A DNA stretch of 64,000 nt from Leishmania infantum JPCM5 (taxonomy: Eukaryota; Euglenozoa; Kinetoplastea; Trypanosomatida; Trypanosomatidae): positions 191,001 through 255,000 of the forward strand of contig NC_009413.2 in assembly GCF_000002875.2 (NCBI RefSeq). The letters are read 5' to 3'. The translations under genes and the position numbers were made by a program. Shown piece after piece: positions 9,821-19,017 of this stretch. Numbering within the stretch: position 1 is the first letter of the stretch; every line of letters begins with the position of its first letter. The notes beneath the pieces were generated by a model. It was not told the origin of the DNA. It ran no database searches and saw only the letters and a list, made by a program, of their open reading frames with translations.

Positions 9821-11329
9821 TTATGCCCTCTTCACGCCTCGCTGTCTGCCGCCGCCCTTGTGTACAGTCGCGTGTTTGCTCGTGTGGGTCTCGTCCGTCT
9901 CGCCGAACTCGGACAGCAACTCCTGTGCGGCCCGGTCGCTCTCCAAGAAGGCGTCTCTGCGGTGGGCGTACTTGATGGTGCTCACGTGATGCACGCGGTA
10001 GCCTCGCGCAAAGAGCTCCGCCAGCACACGTGCAATGTTGCGCGTGTCATCGATGCCGCTGTGCCGCCGCCCCTCAAAGGACATGCTCATCTTTTTCAGC
10101 ATGTGCGTCAGCTTCGCCTGACGGCACTTGAAGTGATCGCTGTAGCTATGCCGGACGTTGATGTAGCGGTAACACACAGGCGGGAAGTCGACCCCGTCGC
10201 GCAGGACGCTGCACTCATGCATGAAGCGGCGCATGTCCCACGGCCCGTCCGTAGCCATGCATATCATGGCCTCTGCAGACGTGTTGGCCTTCGCCGCGTC
10301 TGTGTGCTCGTCATAGACGAAGCGGCGCTGCTCCGACTTGAGGTTGTGGGAGAGGCGGTTAGGGCCGTAGTGCCTCGCCCACATCCGGCAGAGCGGATAC
10401 ACCTCGGTCTTCAGCCAGTCCTGGAACTGCGCGACGACTGTCGGCAGGGGGTCCGCCACATCCACCATCTCCTGCGTGATGCCCGTCAGCTCTGTGCAAA
10501 ACGCTGTCAGTTTTGGATTGCGCAGCGGCCGGACATACCGATGGAACTCCGCCACGATGCGTAGCGTTGCCGTGTCCAGCACCACGACAGGAAACTCGAT
10601 GATCTCGTGCGGGTAGTGAACACTGCCACTGGCGCAGGTGGCCTCGAAGTCGCACACAAGCACGTGGCTGAACGGCTGCGCGAGGAGGCGTTTGAATGGT
10701 GGGCGAGTCGGAATGCCGCTGGACGTGCCAAGAGGCGGCGCAGGGTTAGTCGTTGCCTCGCCGTCTTCGCCGTTCTCAAGGAGAGAACTCCCCTCCGCAT
10801 CACCACGCAGCTGCGGCTCCTGCGTCGCCGTCGTCGTCGCGGCTCCATTTTTACCTCCGCCGCTCGCGCACGCCTTCGTGGCCTTTCGCACCTGCGATTT
10901 GCGACAAGCACCGCCATCGCCGTGACTTCCCCCCATGAGAATATCAAAGCGGCTGCCGCCGAGCGAGTAGAGGCTGTTTCTGCTGCGGTCGTGTGCACCG
11001 TCCCGGGACGAGGAAGACAGCCGTGGAAGCGGAAACGCCGAGGTCGGCTGAGGCTCTGCGGCAGCTCCGGTACTAGAGGCTGGCGAAGAGGATGGCACCG
11101 CCTCTGCCTCTGCGGTCGTCGCGGCATGCGCCGCGTTTGTCAAGATGTCACCAACGCGAGGGCTGGACGAGCAGGAGGGGGCCTCGGGCTTCCTGCTAGA
11201 CGTGGCAGAGCGTGTTGCGTCATCCAACACGTCGTCGCCGGAAGCCGCGCGAGGAGGAGGCGGTGAGGCGGTCTGCTTCTGAAGCTCCAGCTGGCGCAGC
11301 TCCTTCGCGAGTGAACGGATGCGCCCCAT
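9821..11329 (-). CDS. ERI-1-like DEDDh 3'-5' exoribonuclease A
   Basis: The protein has 502 residues. The first ~215 are low-complexity and the C-terminal half is a DEDDh exonuclease of the ERI-1/3'hExo group. The catalytic set is visible: DFEATC (D227, E229), ATDGPWDM (D361) and HSGIDD (H423, D428). The family trims 3' ends of RNA such as histone mRNA stem-loops, 5.8S rRNA and small RNAs, using two metal ions. Between motifs I and II there is a basic insertion of about 40 residues (about 315-355) that the two neighbouring paralogues lack. No targeting signal is evident. The ATG at 11329 follows a strong tract plus CAG by about 20 nt. It is one of three consecutive ERI-1-type genes. The family call is firm; the substrate is unknown. 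Confidence 0.9.
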   Translation of the reverse strand: MGRIRSLAKELRQLELQKQTASPPPPRAASGDDVLDDATRSATSSRKPEAPSCSSSPRVGDILTNAAHAATTAEAEAVPSSSPASSTGAAAEPQPTSAFPLPRLSSSSRDGAHDRSRNSLYSLGGSRFDILMGGSHGDGGACRKSQVRKATKACASGGGKNGAATTTATQEPQLRGDAEGSSLLENGEDGEATTNPAPPLGTSSGIPTRPPFKRLLAQPFSHVLVCDFEATCASGSVHYPHEIIEFPVVVLDTATLRIVAEFHRYVRPLRNPKLTAFCTELTGITQEMVDVADPLPTVVAQFQDWLKTEVYPLCRMWARHYGPNRLSHNLKSEQRRFVYDEHTDAAKANTSAEAMICMATDGPWDMRRFMHECSVLRDGVDFPPVCYRYINVRHSYSDHFKCRQAKLTHMLKKMSMSFEGRRHSGIDDTRNIARVLAELFARGYRVHHVSTIKYAHRRDAFLESDRAAQELLSEFGETDETHTSKHATVHKGGGRQRGVKRA

Positions 11330-12514
11330 GCACGGAAGAAGTCGACGCTGCGGTGGGGTCGAAAAGAACTGAACGAAAGCGGTATAGAAACGTTGTCGGA
11401 TGGAGTTTGCCGGTCACGATACGCAAGTGCGCGCGTGCGCAGGCTCATCTGTTGGCACGCCCTTCCCACAATCGGTCCAACGGCTGAGAGCAGCACTTCT
11501 CTTGGCCAGTCTGTCGGTGCGATGACGGACCGCAGAGATGTCGTCACATAGGATGGATAAGAGAGAATGAGCCGCAAGCGGCGCAGGAATGCCAAAAGGC
11601 GAAGGAGAAGACAGAGAGAGAACGGGAGAGGTGGAGGAAGGTTGGCGCACGGGGTGCCTCTTTGGATGTGTCTGTGTGAGTGTGTGTGTGTGTGTGCATC
11701 CAACCACAAGATGTGCGCTGGCAGACGCCCAGGAAGAGCCTGCGACATTGCACGAAGTGTTGTCAAGAAGGTGAGAGGCGAGGAAGGGAAGGGAAGGGCG
11801 CCACAGGTGCAGCCGAGTGTCACCCGAGAAGAGTGCACACACTGGACGCACACGTGGTATGGCGCTTGCATGCCACACAGATACGGAAGCAGAGTTGCAG
11901 TCCGGATATGGTGTCGGTGTCTGTCGGTATCGAGCCCTCTCCTAACCTCACATCAGCCATGCGCCTGCGCGGGCGGATGCCGCTACCAGCTCTGCGTCTT
12001 GTTTTCTCGCTTTGTTTTCAGGTCTATTCAAGCGCACTCGGAGATGTGCCCGCGAAAACGCAGTGGCGCACACGCGTACAGGCACGCGTTGCTCCCGTTG
12101 GGGGAAGGGAGGGAGGATGGGCCGACGGTGCGTGGGTGGGTGGAGGCGCGCGCGCGCAGGAGGAGGAGGAGGAAGAGAGCAAAGGAGATATGCAATAGAA
12201 CAGAAGGCAATCAAAATGAGAGCGAGCACAACGGTTCAAGCACAACACCAGGAGAGAGTGTGCGGCACACACACACGCACGAGAGGCTCCATCAGCGGCA
12301 TTAACGCCAACGCCAACGTCAACGGTAACCACGTCATCTTGAACGGAAGCCAACGGCCCGGTGAGAAGGGAGAAGCAGTGTGAAAGACCGCAAGCAACCA
12401 AACAACGAAGCAAAATGAGTGGCCTCATGCATTCGTCCATCATCCGCACATACACAGAGGCGCGCACACACACGCACGATTCTCGCCCTCCAGTCGCTCT
12501 AGGGAGCGGGAGGC
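11330..12514. other. Spacer between exonucleases B and A
   Basis: No convincing gene. It contains a TG repeat near 11671-11697, flanked by a weak 7-bp inverted repeat, and GA-rich stretches. The minus-strand splice tract for exonuclease A lies at its left end. Confidence 0.6.
11348..11386 (-). promoter_or_regulatory. Predicted trans-splice acceptor of exonuclease A
   Basis: The minus strand reads as a pyrimidine-rich run ending in CACCGCAG, with the AG at 11348-11349. The ATG follows about 20 nt later. Tract plus first AG is the usual spliced-leader acceptor in trypanosomatids. Confidence 0.6.
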
Positions 12515-15500
12515 CTAGCGAGAGTGGTCGTCCTCGTTCACGGAGTAGGGAGCAGAGATGGCCGTGGGTGACGCCTCGGACGATCGTGTGTGGCAGGACG
12601 CGGCGGGCGCCGTCGAGGGTGGTAGCAAGAGGGGTGCCGATCCGCTCACGCTGTTCGCCCCGGTCAGCAGCAGTCCATTGAACGGCAGGCGGTTTAGTGG
12701 CACCTCACAGAAACTGCATCCGTAGTGAAGGAGACCAATTACAATGGACGCGATGTTGCGCGCGTCGTCGAGCCCGCTATGCAGCCGCCCCTCGAAGGGA
12801 AGATGCAGCACCTCCAGCATCGCCTTGATCTTCCCCTGCGAGCACCGGAAGAAGCAGGCAAAGGTCTGCTTCACGTCGATGAACTGGTAGAAGAGCGAGG
12901 GGAAGCGGATGCCTTGGCGAGAAACGCTATGATAGTACATGAACTCGCGCAAGTCCATCGGGCCATCCGTCACGAACATACAGCGGGCATGTGGCGGCAG
13001 CGTGTGGGAGAGCCAGCGCTCAAACTGCCTGATGACCTCCTCAAGCGACGCTGCTGTGTCCACGTCCTCCTGCCGCATCCCGGTCAACTTCTGGCAAAAG
13101 GGGCTGAGTTCTCTCTTGTATCGCGGGCGCACAAATCGGTGAAACTCCGCCACGACACGCTGCAGTCGTGCATCGACGACCACCACCGGGAACTCGATGA
13201 TCTCGTACAGGTAGTTGGGCGGCGGGTGCTCCTCGCAGGTGGCCTCGAAGTCCAGCACAAGCAGATAATCATAAGGGCATGGCAAGGCGCCGAACGGCGA
13301 GGAGTACGACATCAGCGGCGACACCGGCACGCTGCGCGCCCCGCCAGCACCGCCGTTGAGCGAGAATGGCGGCATGCCCGGCGCCAGCGAGGACGACATG
13401 AACGTGCGTGGGGTCGTTGCCGCGCTGGGAGGTCCGCCGACGAAATGCGTGGTGCCTCTGTGCGATACGGAAGCGTAAAACGCGTTCGGTGCCGCACTGC
13501 GGCGCCGCAGCATCTCCTCGCGTGTTTCCAGGTGAAACGGCGCGCTGTTCGACGTGGACGCGTTGCCGCCGTGCGGGCTAGTGTTCATGAGCGACGCCGA
13601 GGGCTGATACGGCGCTGCTGCCTCAGACAACGGTGTCGAAGGAAAGTTGGCGAGTCCGGCCTCGCCTTCATCCTGTGTGCGCGACGCCGGCGGTGGCGTC
13701 GTGCCGCGATCCAGCATCATGGCAACGTGCTGCGACGGCGAGTACGTTGAGCTGCTCTCGGACAACTGCTTCATCGAGGAGGAGGCTGCATCGTTCGCGG
13801 TGGCGGCAGGGCTGTGCGCAACCGGGATTGGTGCTGCCGAAAAAAACGAGGCGCTTCGCGGCTTCTGAACACTGGGCGGGGTGCGGCTTTGGGAGGGGCG
13901 TGCGCTGTAGCTGAGCGTCGTCCCTGGCGACGCAGCAGACTTCACACCGATCACGCCGGTGGCATTCGTGCCGGTGTGTGAGCTGGTCGTGATCGGCATG
14001 GGAGTAACGGCAGAAGAAGCGGCAGCGGTAGATGTCCTCGGCGTGCCGGCCCCGCCAGGCACACAGCCAGCGGTGAAGGACGGGGCTGGTGGCGTCTCGT
14101 GATCAGCTGGCGCAGGCGTCACAGGAACAATCGACCGCGCAGCCGCAGCGACTGGTGCGCCTAAGAGCGTTGCCGCAGGAGGATTGTGCAGCCCATCCGC
14201 CGACACCGCCGGCGACGCACTCGGCGCCACGGCAGTACCCTCCTCGTACGCGTGCAGGTCCGGCGGCGTTGACACGCCGCGCCATTCCACGCCGAGCACC
14301 TCGTCCAGCGCACGTGTCAGCTCATGCTCGTTCAGGACAAGCCCGCGCAGCACTTCGAAGTGGGCACATACGCGATGCCAGCGCTCTTCTTCCGTGATGT
14401 CGGGGTCGTGTGAAGGATGTGCAGTGGCAATTGCCGTGGGTGGTGCTGCCGAGCGACCGCCAGAGGTGGCGCTGCCCCCACCAGTACCCGCGCCGCGTGC
14501 AACGGCCGCCGTGACCGGCGCGCTGGCGGCGCCCAGTGGCTTTGTGTGGAAAGGCGCAGCGTCTGTGCCTCTCAAAAAGGACGCCGACCCACCTGCCACC
14601 TTGTCGAGGGTGTCCAGCGACGCGCATGAGAGCGCTATCTCACGCAGAAGACTCAGCAGCTGCGGAATGGTGCCCGTGTCGGTCGGCACCAGCCCCAGCG
14701 GCTTAGGGGCAGATGGCTGCGCTGAAGTCCTCTCTGTCGCTTTGGAAGCAGTGGCGGCGCCGGAGGACGCGCTGCGCTGGTCAGCACGAGCGCCGTTGCC
14801 GGGGCTAGCGGTGGGCGACGCTACTCCCGAGAGAGAGACTGTTGTGCCAGACGTCGTGTCGGCGTGCACCAGTGGCGTGCCAGGGGCCAACGCGCGCGTT
14901 GTCTTCGCTCGGCCGTTCAGAACGGCCTCCAAGAAGGAGTGCGCCAACGTCGTAGGACTGCCTTTGCCCATCAGTCGAGATGTGACGCTGGCGTCATGGT
15001 GCGCTGGCTTTTTCGGTCGCATAGTAGACCCACCCGTGGGCTGCGACTCCGCCACAGCTGGCGAAGTGGACAATGTCAGCAGTGTTGCCGCCTCCATCGA
15101 CGCGCGGTACTGCGCAATCTCAGTGGCCTCAGGGGGACGCTCCATGAGTGCAGACATGAGCTCCGCAGCCAAGGTGCGGGCGGCTTTGCAACGCTCGGAG
15201 ATGGACCTGCAATCTGAAGAAGAGCCTGTGGCGCCGATGCAACGGTTTGCATGGGGTGTGCTGGCATTTTTGTGGTGCCGCTTCGCTGCCTTAGATTTGC
15301 TGAGGAGAGAGCCAGTGCTGCCGCCGGAGCTGGCATTAGCAGCGCCGCCACCGTTCTGCAAGATGCCATCGCCGCTTCCACCGAAGGCGGCGGGTGTGGA
15401 GGTAGCGGTGGAGGCTGGCGACGAGCCTGCTACCAGCGTCGGTAGCTCTGCAGGCGGCGCTGCGTCCTCGGCGACAACGTCCCGGGGCGAGGTGGAAGTG

Positions 15501-15703
15501 GCGCACGGTTGCGCCAACTGCCGCCGCAGCGGCGTGCCTGCGGCCTCGCCACAAAAGGAAGTGCAGGTGGGGCTCTTGCAGTGGTCCCGTGGTTCAGCAT
15601 GGCGCGCATCAGCAGCTGCGATGGAAGGCGAATCGTCTTCTTGATGTGTCGCCACCTGTGCGGACGCCAAGCGAGCTATGATGGGGGTGTGGTCATCGGA
15701 CAT
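12515..15703 (-). CDS. ERI-1-like DEDDh exoribonuclease B with giant N-terminal extension
   Basis: The protein has 1,062 residues. The first ~810 are Ser/Thr/Ala/Pro-rich low-complexity sequence. The exonuclease domain occupies roughly residues 812-1000, with DFEATC (D818, E820), VTDGPMDL (D913) and HSGLDD (H975, D980), so all five DEDDh residues are present. The short tail after the domain is low-complexity again. Such an extension may act as a disordered scaffold or binding region; that is inference. The frame continues upstream to 15769 only through a GTG, so I place the start at the ATG at 15703. A short out-of-frame ATG ORF begins in the leader at about 15760. The gene lies between exonucleases A and C. 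The family call is secure, the substrate unknown. Confidence 0.88.
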   Translation of the reverse strand: MSDDHTPIIARLASAQVATHQEDDSPSIAAADARHAEPRDHCKSPTCTSFCGEAAGTPLRRQLAQPCATSTSPRDVVAEDAAPPAELPTLVAGSSPASTATSTPAAFGGSGDGILQNGGGAANASSGGSTGSLLSKSKAAKRHHKNASTPHANRCIGATGSSSDCRSISERCKAARTLAAELMSALMERPPEATEIAQYRASMEAATLLTLSTSPAVAESQPTGGSTMRPKKPAHHDASVTSRLMGKGSPTTLAHSFLEAVLNGRAKTTRALAPGTPLVHADTTSGTTVSLSGVASPTASPGNGARADQRSASSGAATASKATERTSAQPSAPKPLGLVPTDTGTIPQLLSLLREIALSCASLDTLDKVAGGSASFLRGTDAAPFHTKPLGAASAPVTAAVARGAGTGGGSATSGGRSAAPPTAIATAHPSHDPDITEEERWHRVCAHFEVLRGLVLNEHELTRALDEVLGVEWRGVSTPPDLHAYEEGTAVAPSASPAVSADGLHNPPAATLLGAPVAAAARSIVPVTPAPADHETPPAPSFTAGCVPGGAGTPRTSTAAASSAVTPMPITTSSHTGTNATGVIGVKSAASPGTTLSYSARPSQSRTPPSVQKPRSASFFSAAPIPVAHSPAATANDAASSSMKQLSESSSTYSPSQHVAMMLDRGTTPPPASRTQDEGEAGLANFPSTPLSEAAAPYQPSASLMNTSPHGGNASTSNSAPFHLETREEMLRRRSAAPNAFYASVSHRGTTHFVGGPPSAATTPRTFMSSSLAPGMPPFSLNGGAGGARSVPVSPLMSYSSPFGALPCPYDYLLVLDFEATCEEHPPPNYLYEIIEFPVVVVDARLQRVVAEFHRFVRPRYKRELSPFCQKLTGMRQEDVDTAASLEEVIRQFERWLSHTLPPHARCMFVTDGPMDLREFMYYHSVSRQGIRFPSLFYQFIDVKQTFACFFRCSQGKIKAMLEVLHLPFEGRLHSGLDDARNIASIVIGLLHYGCSFCEVPLNRLPFNGLLLTGANSVSGSAPLLLPPSTAPAASCHTRSSEASPTAISAPYSVNEDDHSR

Positions 15704-15775
15704 CTTCGAAGAGACAAGCGTTGGCTGCTTAGGTGTGGGCGTGCGGAAAGAAGAGTTGCATGGAGACACTGGCGC

Positions 15776-15803
15776 CTGCAGCGGATGCGCGAGAGAGGAA
15801 GCC
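15776..15803 (-). promoter_or_regulatory. Predicted trans-splice acceptor of exonuclease B
   Basis: The minus strand has a pyrimidine-rich stretch ending in CCGCTGCAG, with the AG at 15776-15777. The chosen ATG lies about 70 nt downstream. A leader starting here would contain an out-of-frame ATG followed by a short ORF of about 10 codons. Confidence 0.5.
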
Positions 15804-16269
15804 GTGTTCTCTCACCCTCCCTGCCGTCGCCACCACTACGTAAGAGGCCCTCCCTGTAACGTCTTCAGTCCCTAGGCGGTGCCGATGCCTCTACCACCGT
15901 AGCAGCGCCTCGGTACAGACAAGCTGTATTCAGAAAAGAAGGAAAAAGGAGTGGGTGATCGTGATGGCAAAATATCGACGCCGGAGTCAAAGAGAGACAG
16001 CATAAGAAGGCCAACGACGCAGCGCCCCAGCAAGCAACGCCTTCCCCAACACGCACACGCACACCCACACTCACGCACGGGTGTACACGGAAGCAGATGA
16101 ACTAGCACAAGACACCACCGCGCTTACGCACATAAACGCAAGGCAAGCCGGCGCAGGCCAATGCAAAGGGAGGAGCGCGAGAAGATAAAGAAAGCACAAA
16201 CAGCACGCAGGAGGAAGAAAAATTATCAATGCCAAGATGTACACGTACACACATACATGCGTACACAAA

Positions 16270-16340
16270 GATATATATATATATATGCGTGTGTGTATGT
16301 ATGTATACCTCTGTGTGTGCGTGCGTGTGTGTGTGCGTAT
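16270..16340. repeat. TA/TG microsatellite
   Basis: A run of TA dinucleotides is followed by TG and TATG repeats inside the non-coding spacer. Confidence 0.85.
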
Positions 16341-16870
16341 GCCTCTACCTCTTTCTTGGTTGACGCGTGTGGATGTGCGCGGGTGTTTGTGGAGGCCCCG
16401 TCACCTTGGAAGTCCGCGAAAAGCGAAACACAAAAAAAAGAGAAAAAACGGAGGAGGAGTAAAACGGAAAAAAAAGGGCACAAAATGGTGGAAGAGCAGA
16501 GTTGTGCACGCACGCGCGCGCGCAGCAGATGAAAAACGGGAAGATGAGCACGCTTTCAAGGCACGCGCGCACTAACAGAAACAGAGAGAAGCCTTCGGCG
16601 CAACAAAAGAAGCCAGGGAAAGAACGCAGCGAGTCGACGACGGGCACACACGCACACAGGCGCACCAACGTGAACGCACTCGCAAGCCTTCACAGCGATT
16701 CGTGGTCCAGGCGTAGCTGCTTCACTGACCGGCTCGTATGCCCTTGCTTCTCGGTGCTGGCTTGTTCGATGCGCACGTGTCTTCGCTTCGCCGTCTTTAC
16801 ACCGTATCTCGTGTACAGCTGATCCAAGCCTTGGATCCGCCCAAAAACGCAAGCAAGGTCTGCAAGATTG

Positions 16871-16905
16871 TCTGTCTGTGTGTGTGTGTGTGTGTATGTG
16901 TGTGC
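16871..16905. repeat. TG microsatellite
   Basis: TG dinucleotides are interrupted once by TATG. Confidence 0.85.
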
Positions 16906-17719
16906 TTGCAACAGGGGAGGGGGGCGGGTTGTAAGCAATGCGGCGGGCTGCAGTGGCTGCTGCCTGTCTGTTGGCGTATGCGTGCTTGTGAGTATATGTA
17001 GATCCGTCGGTGGGTGCCCTGGAATTCCTTCAAGAGGCTGCGCCAGGAACCCAGCAACACTACTGCGTGAAAAGGTGCGAGTGGAAGGCGAAGCCAGAGA
17101 GAGAAAGATGCAAGCCGTGATTGGGGTAGTGCGTCGCGCGTAACATGATGGAGCAGTGCAAGAAGAGTGAAGAAGAGATGCGCAAGTGAAGAGGGCAACG
17201 ATGCTGGCTCTGCCTCGTTGTGCAAGCCTCATCATGTATTGTGACTTCTCCCATTCTCTCTACCTCGCTCAAAACGCACACACACGCACACGCGTCTTAG
17301 GACCACCTCTTGTCGCGTGCGTGGCCTGGTTGCCGATGCGATCACAATCCGCAAATCCTTCAAGAAGCGCAGGGGGTGGCCGAGAGAAGGACACGGGAGG
17401 GGAAGTCGCGGAAAGGCTGCACAACACCTCCGAGACGGCGACAGTCGTGTGCTTACGTTTGATGATACTCGGGTACGTGGCGACACGCAGACAGACACTA
17501 GAGCAGAGGAAAAAAAAAGCCAGCGGCAACATGCCAAGTCCAAGCAGAGCAAAACTGTACAAGCGGTCCTCCGCCTCTCTCTTCCGCCCTCCTCCCTGTG
17601 TGCTTCTCACAAGCACGGCGCGGAGCACACAGGTCTTGCCTTCAAGACGCCTCTGTGCCGCGTGTCGGTTAGCAAATATGCGCATACACAACCACGGCTC
17701 GTCTGCCTCTCTTTTGCCG

Positions 17720-18835
17720 CGGCTAAAGCCTTGTCGCCTAGGACACGCCGTCTGCCCCTCTGTGCGGGTCATGCGTCCACCCGGCCTTCCCTGTCCTGCC
17801 CCGCCCCTTGCCGGGACACGCGCTGCGCGATTGGCGCCGCACGAACCTGGCGCCGCCGCATGCCCTGATCCCAGCGGGTCGCATTCAGGGTTCTGCTCGA
17901 GAGCGAAAGCAATCGCGTCCGCCGGGCGGTCGGCGAGGGGTGGCCAAGGCGCATGTGGCCGGCATGCGCGGGGAGGGAGCCCGCCCACAGCACCCCCCCC
18001 GAGCCGCCCCAAGCCGCGGCATCCCACAACATGGCGCGGGGACCCCCCGCACTTGAGGCCGGGGCACCCGACGGTGCGGCCCGGGGTGTCCTCGTCATGC
18101 TTCCGGCGTCTGCGCCACATCGGCCCACCCGGCCGGACGCAGAGGGCGCCGCACGCCTCGCACGCACGCACTTTGAGGTTGACTGGCGCAAAGACGCTCG
18201 CGCCTTTTCCGTCCGTCCGCCGTGCGCTTCTCACGCCCGCGCGCTTTGTTTTGGTGCGATGCACCACGCCAGCCGCGCACGGCAGCGCCCGCATCTCGGC
18301 GCTTCAGGGCATGTTTCCGGGCGACGTCGTTGTCGGGGGATGGTCCCCATCATCTTCCATTTCCGTCGATATCGCCGGGGGTGGGGGCGTGTGTGGATGG
18401 CCTGCCCGCACGCGCCGCAACAGCCGGGACGCCGCTATGCGTCTGCAGCGGCAGGGGCCTTTTGTCCCCTCCCCTACATCCGCCCGCCTTTCCCAGGCGT
18501 GGGTGTGCTGAGGGAGAGGCCGCGGGCAAGCATCTGCCTGAGCGCGAAAAGGTCACGGCTTGTCGCCCTGAAAGGGGCACAGGGTACCAGCCTCAGACGC
18601 CCGACGGGGGCAGCCCGCTCAGCACGACCGCTGCCGACGAAAGATGCCGTGTGCGTGCGAAGCTCCAAAAGGGCCGGCGCCTGCATGCCCGCACGAGGGC
18701 TGCCGAACCCCTGTGGCAACGCCGCGGCCCGGTGTGTACACCTCCCGCGCCAAGTGCGCAGGGTAGCCCGCTCGCGTCAGTGTGCGGGGGTGTCGGCGGG
18801 TCATGCGGTGACAGAGTGAGAAGGCGGCGTATTCG
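17720..18835 (-). mobile_element. Candidate degenerate SIDER/DIRE-type retroposon remnant
   Basis: A block of about 1.1 kb is much more GC-rich than the surrounding spacer and ends sharply against AT-rich sequence near 18848. All its frames are broken or low quality. Translated on the minus strand it gives fragments such as CEACGALCVRPGGP and RPADAIAFALEQ, which I associate from memory with degenerate Leishmania retroposons (SIDER/DIRE). I could not align it, and I did not find the 79-bp signature or a clear poly(A) tail. The right edge lies only about 180 nt downstream of the stop codon of exonuclease C, inside its likely 3'UTR. Boundaries and orientation are approximate. An alternative is an unrelated GC-rich spacer. 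Confidence 0.5.
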
Positions 18836-19017
18836 CAATCAGCCAACGGTGTTTACGATTATCTTAGTTACTTACAAAATTGAAAAACATCAGCAGCCAC
18901 GAAGCTATTCCCCAGCGCAGTCGTCCACACACACACGCGCACGTCGTGGGGTGCACCCGAAGACGCGCGTGAGCGTCGCCATGTTGGCGCTGTCGATAAG
19001 CCGCTCCGTGCACCACC

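Larger units (their letters stand above)
15704..17719. other. Spacer between exonucleases C and B, left part
   Basis: No credible gene. It contains TA/TG microsatellites at 16270-16340 and 16871-16905, A-rich purine stretches near 16430-16480, and a small GATCCAA palindrome near 16821-16837. It is probably the distal 3'UTR of exonuclease C and the leader of exonuclease B. Confidence 0.55.
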
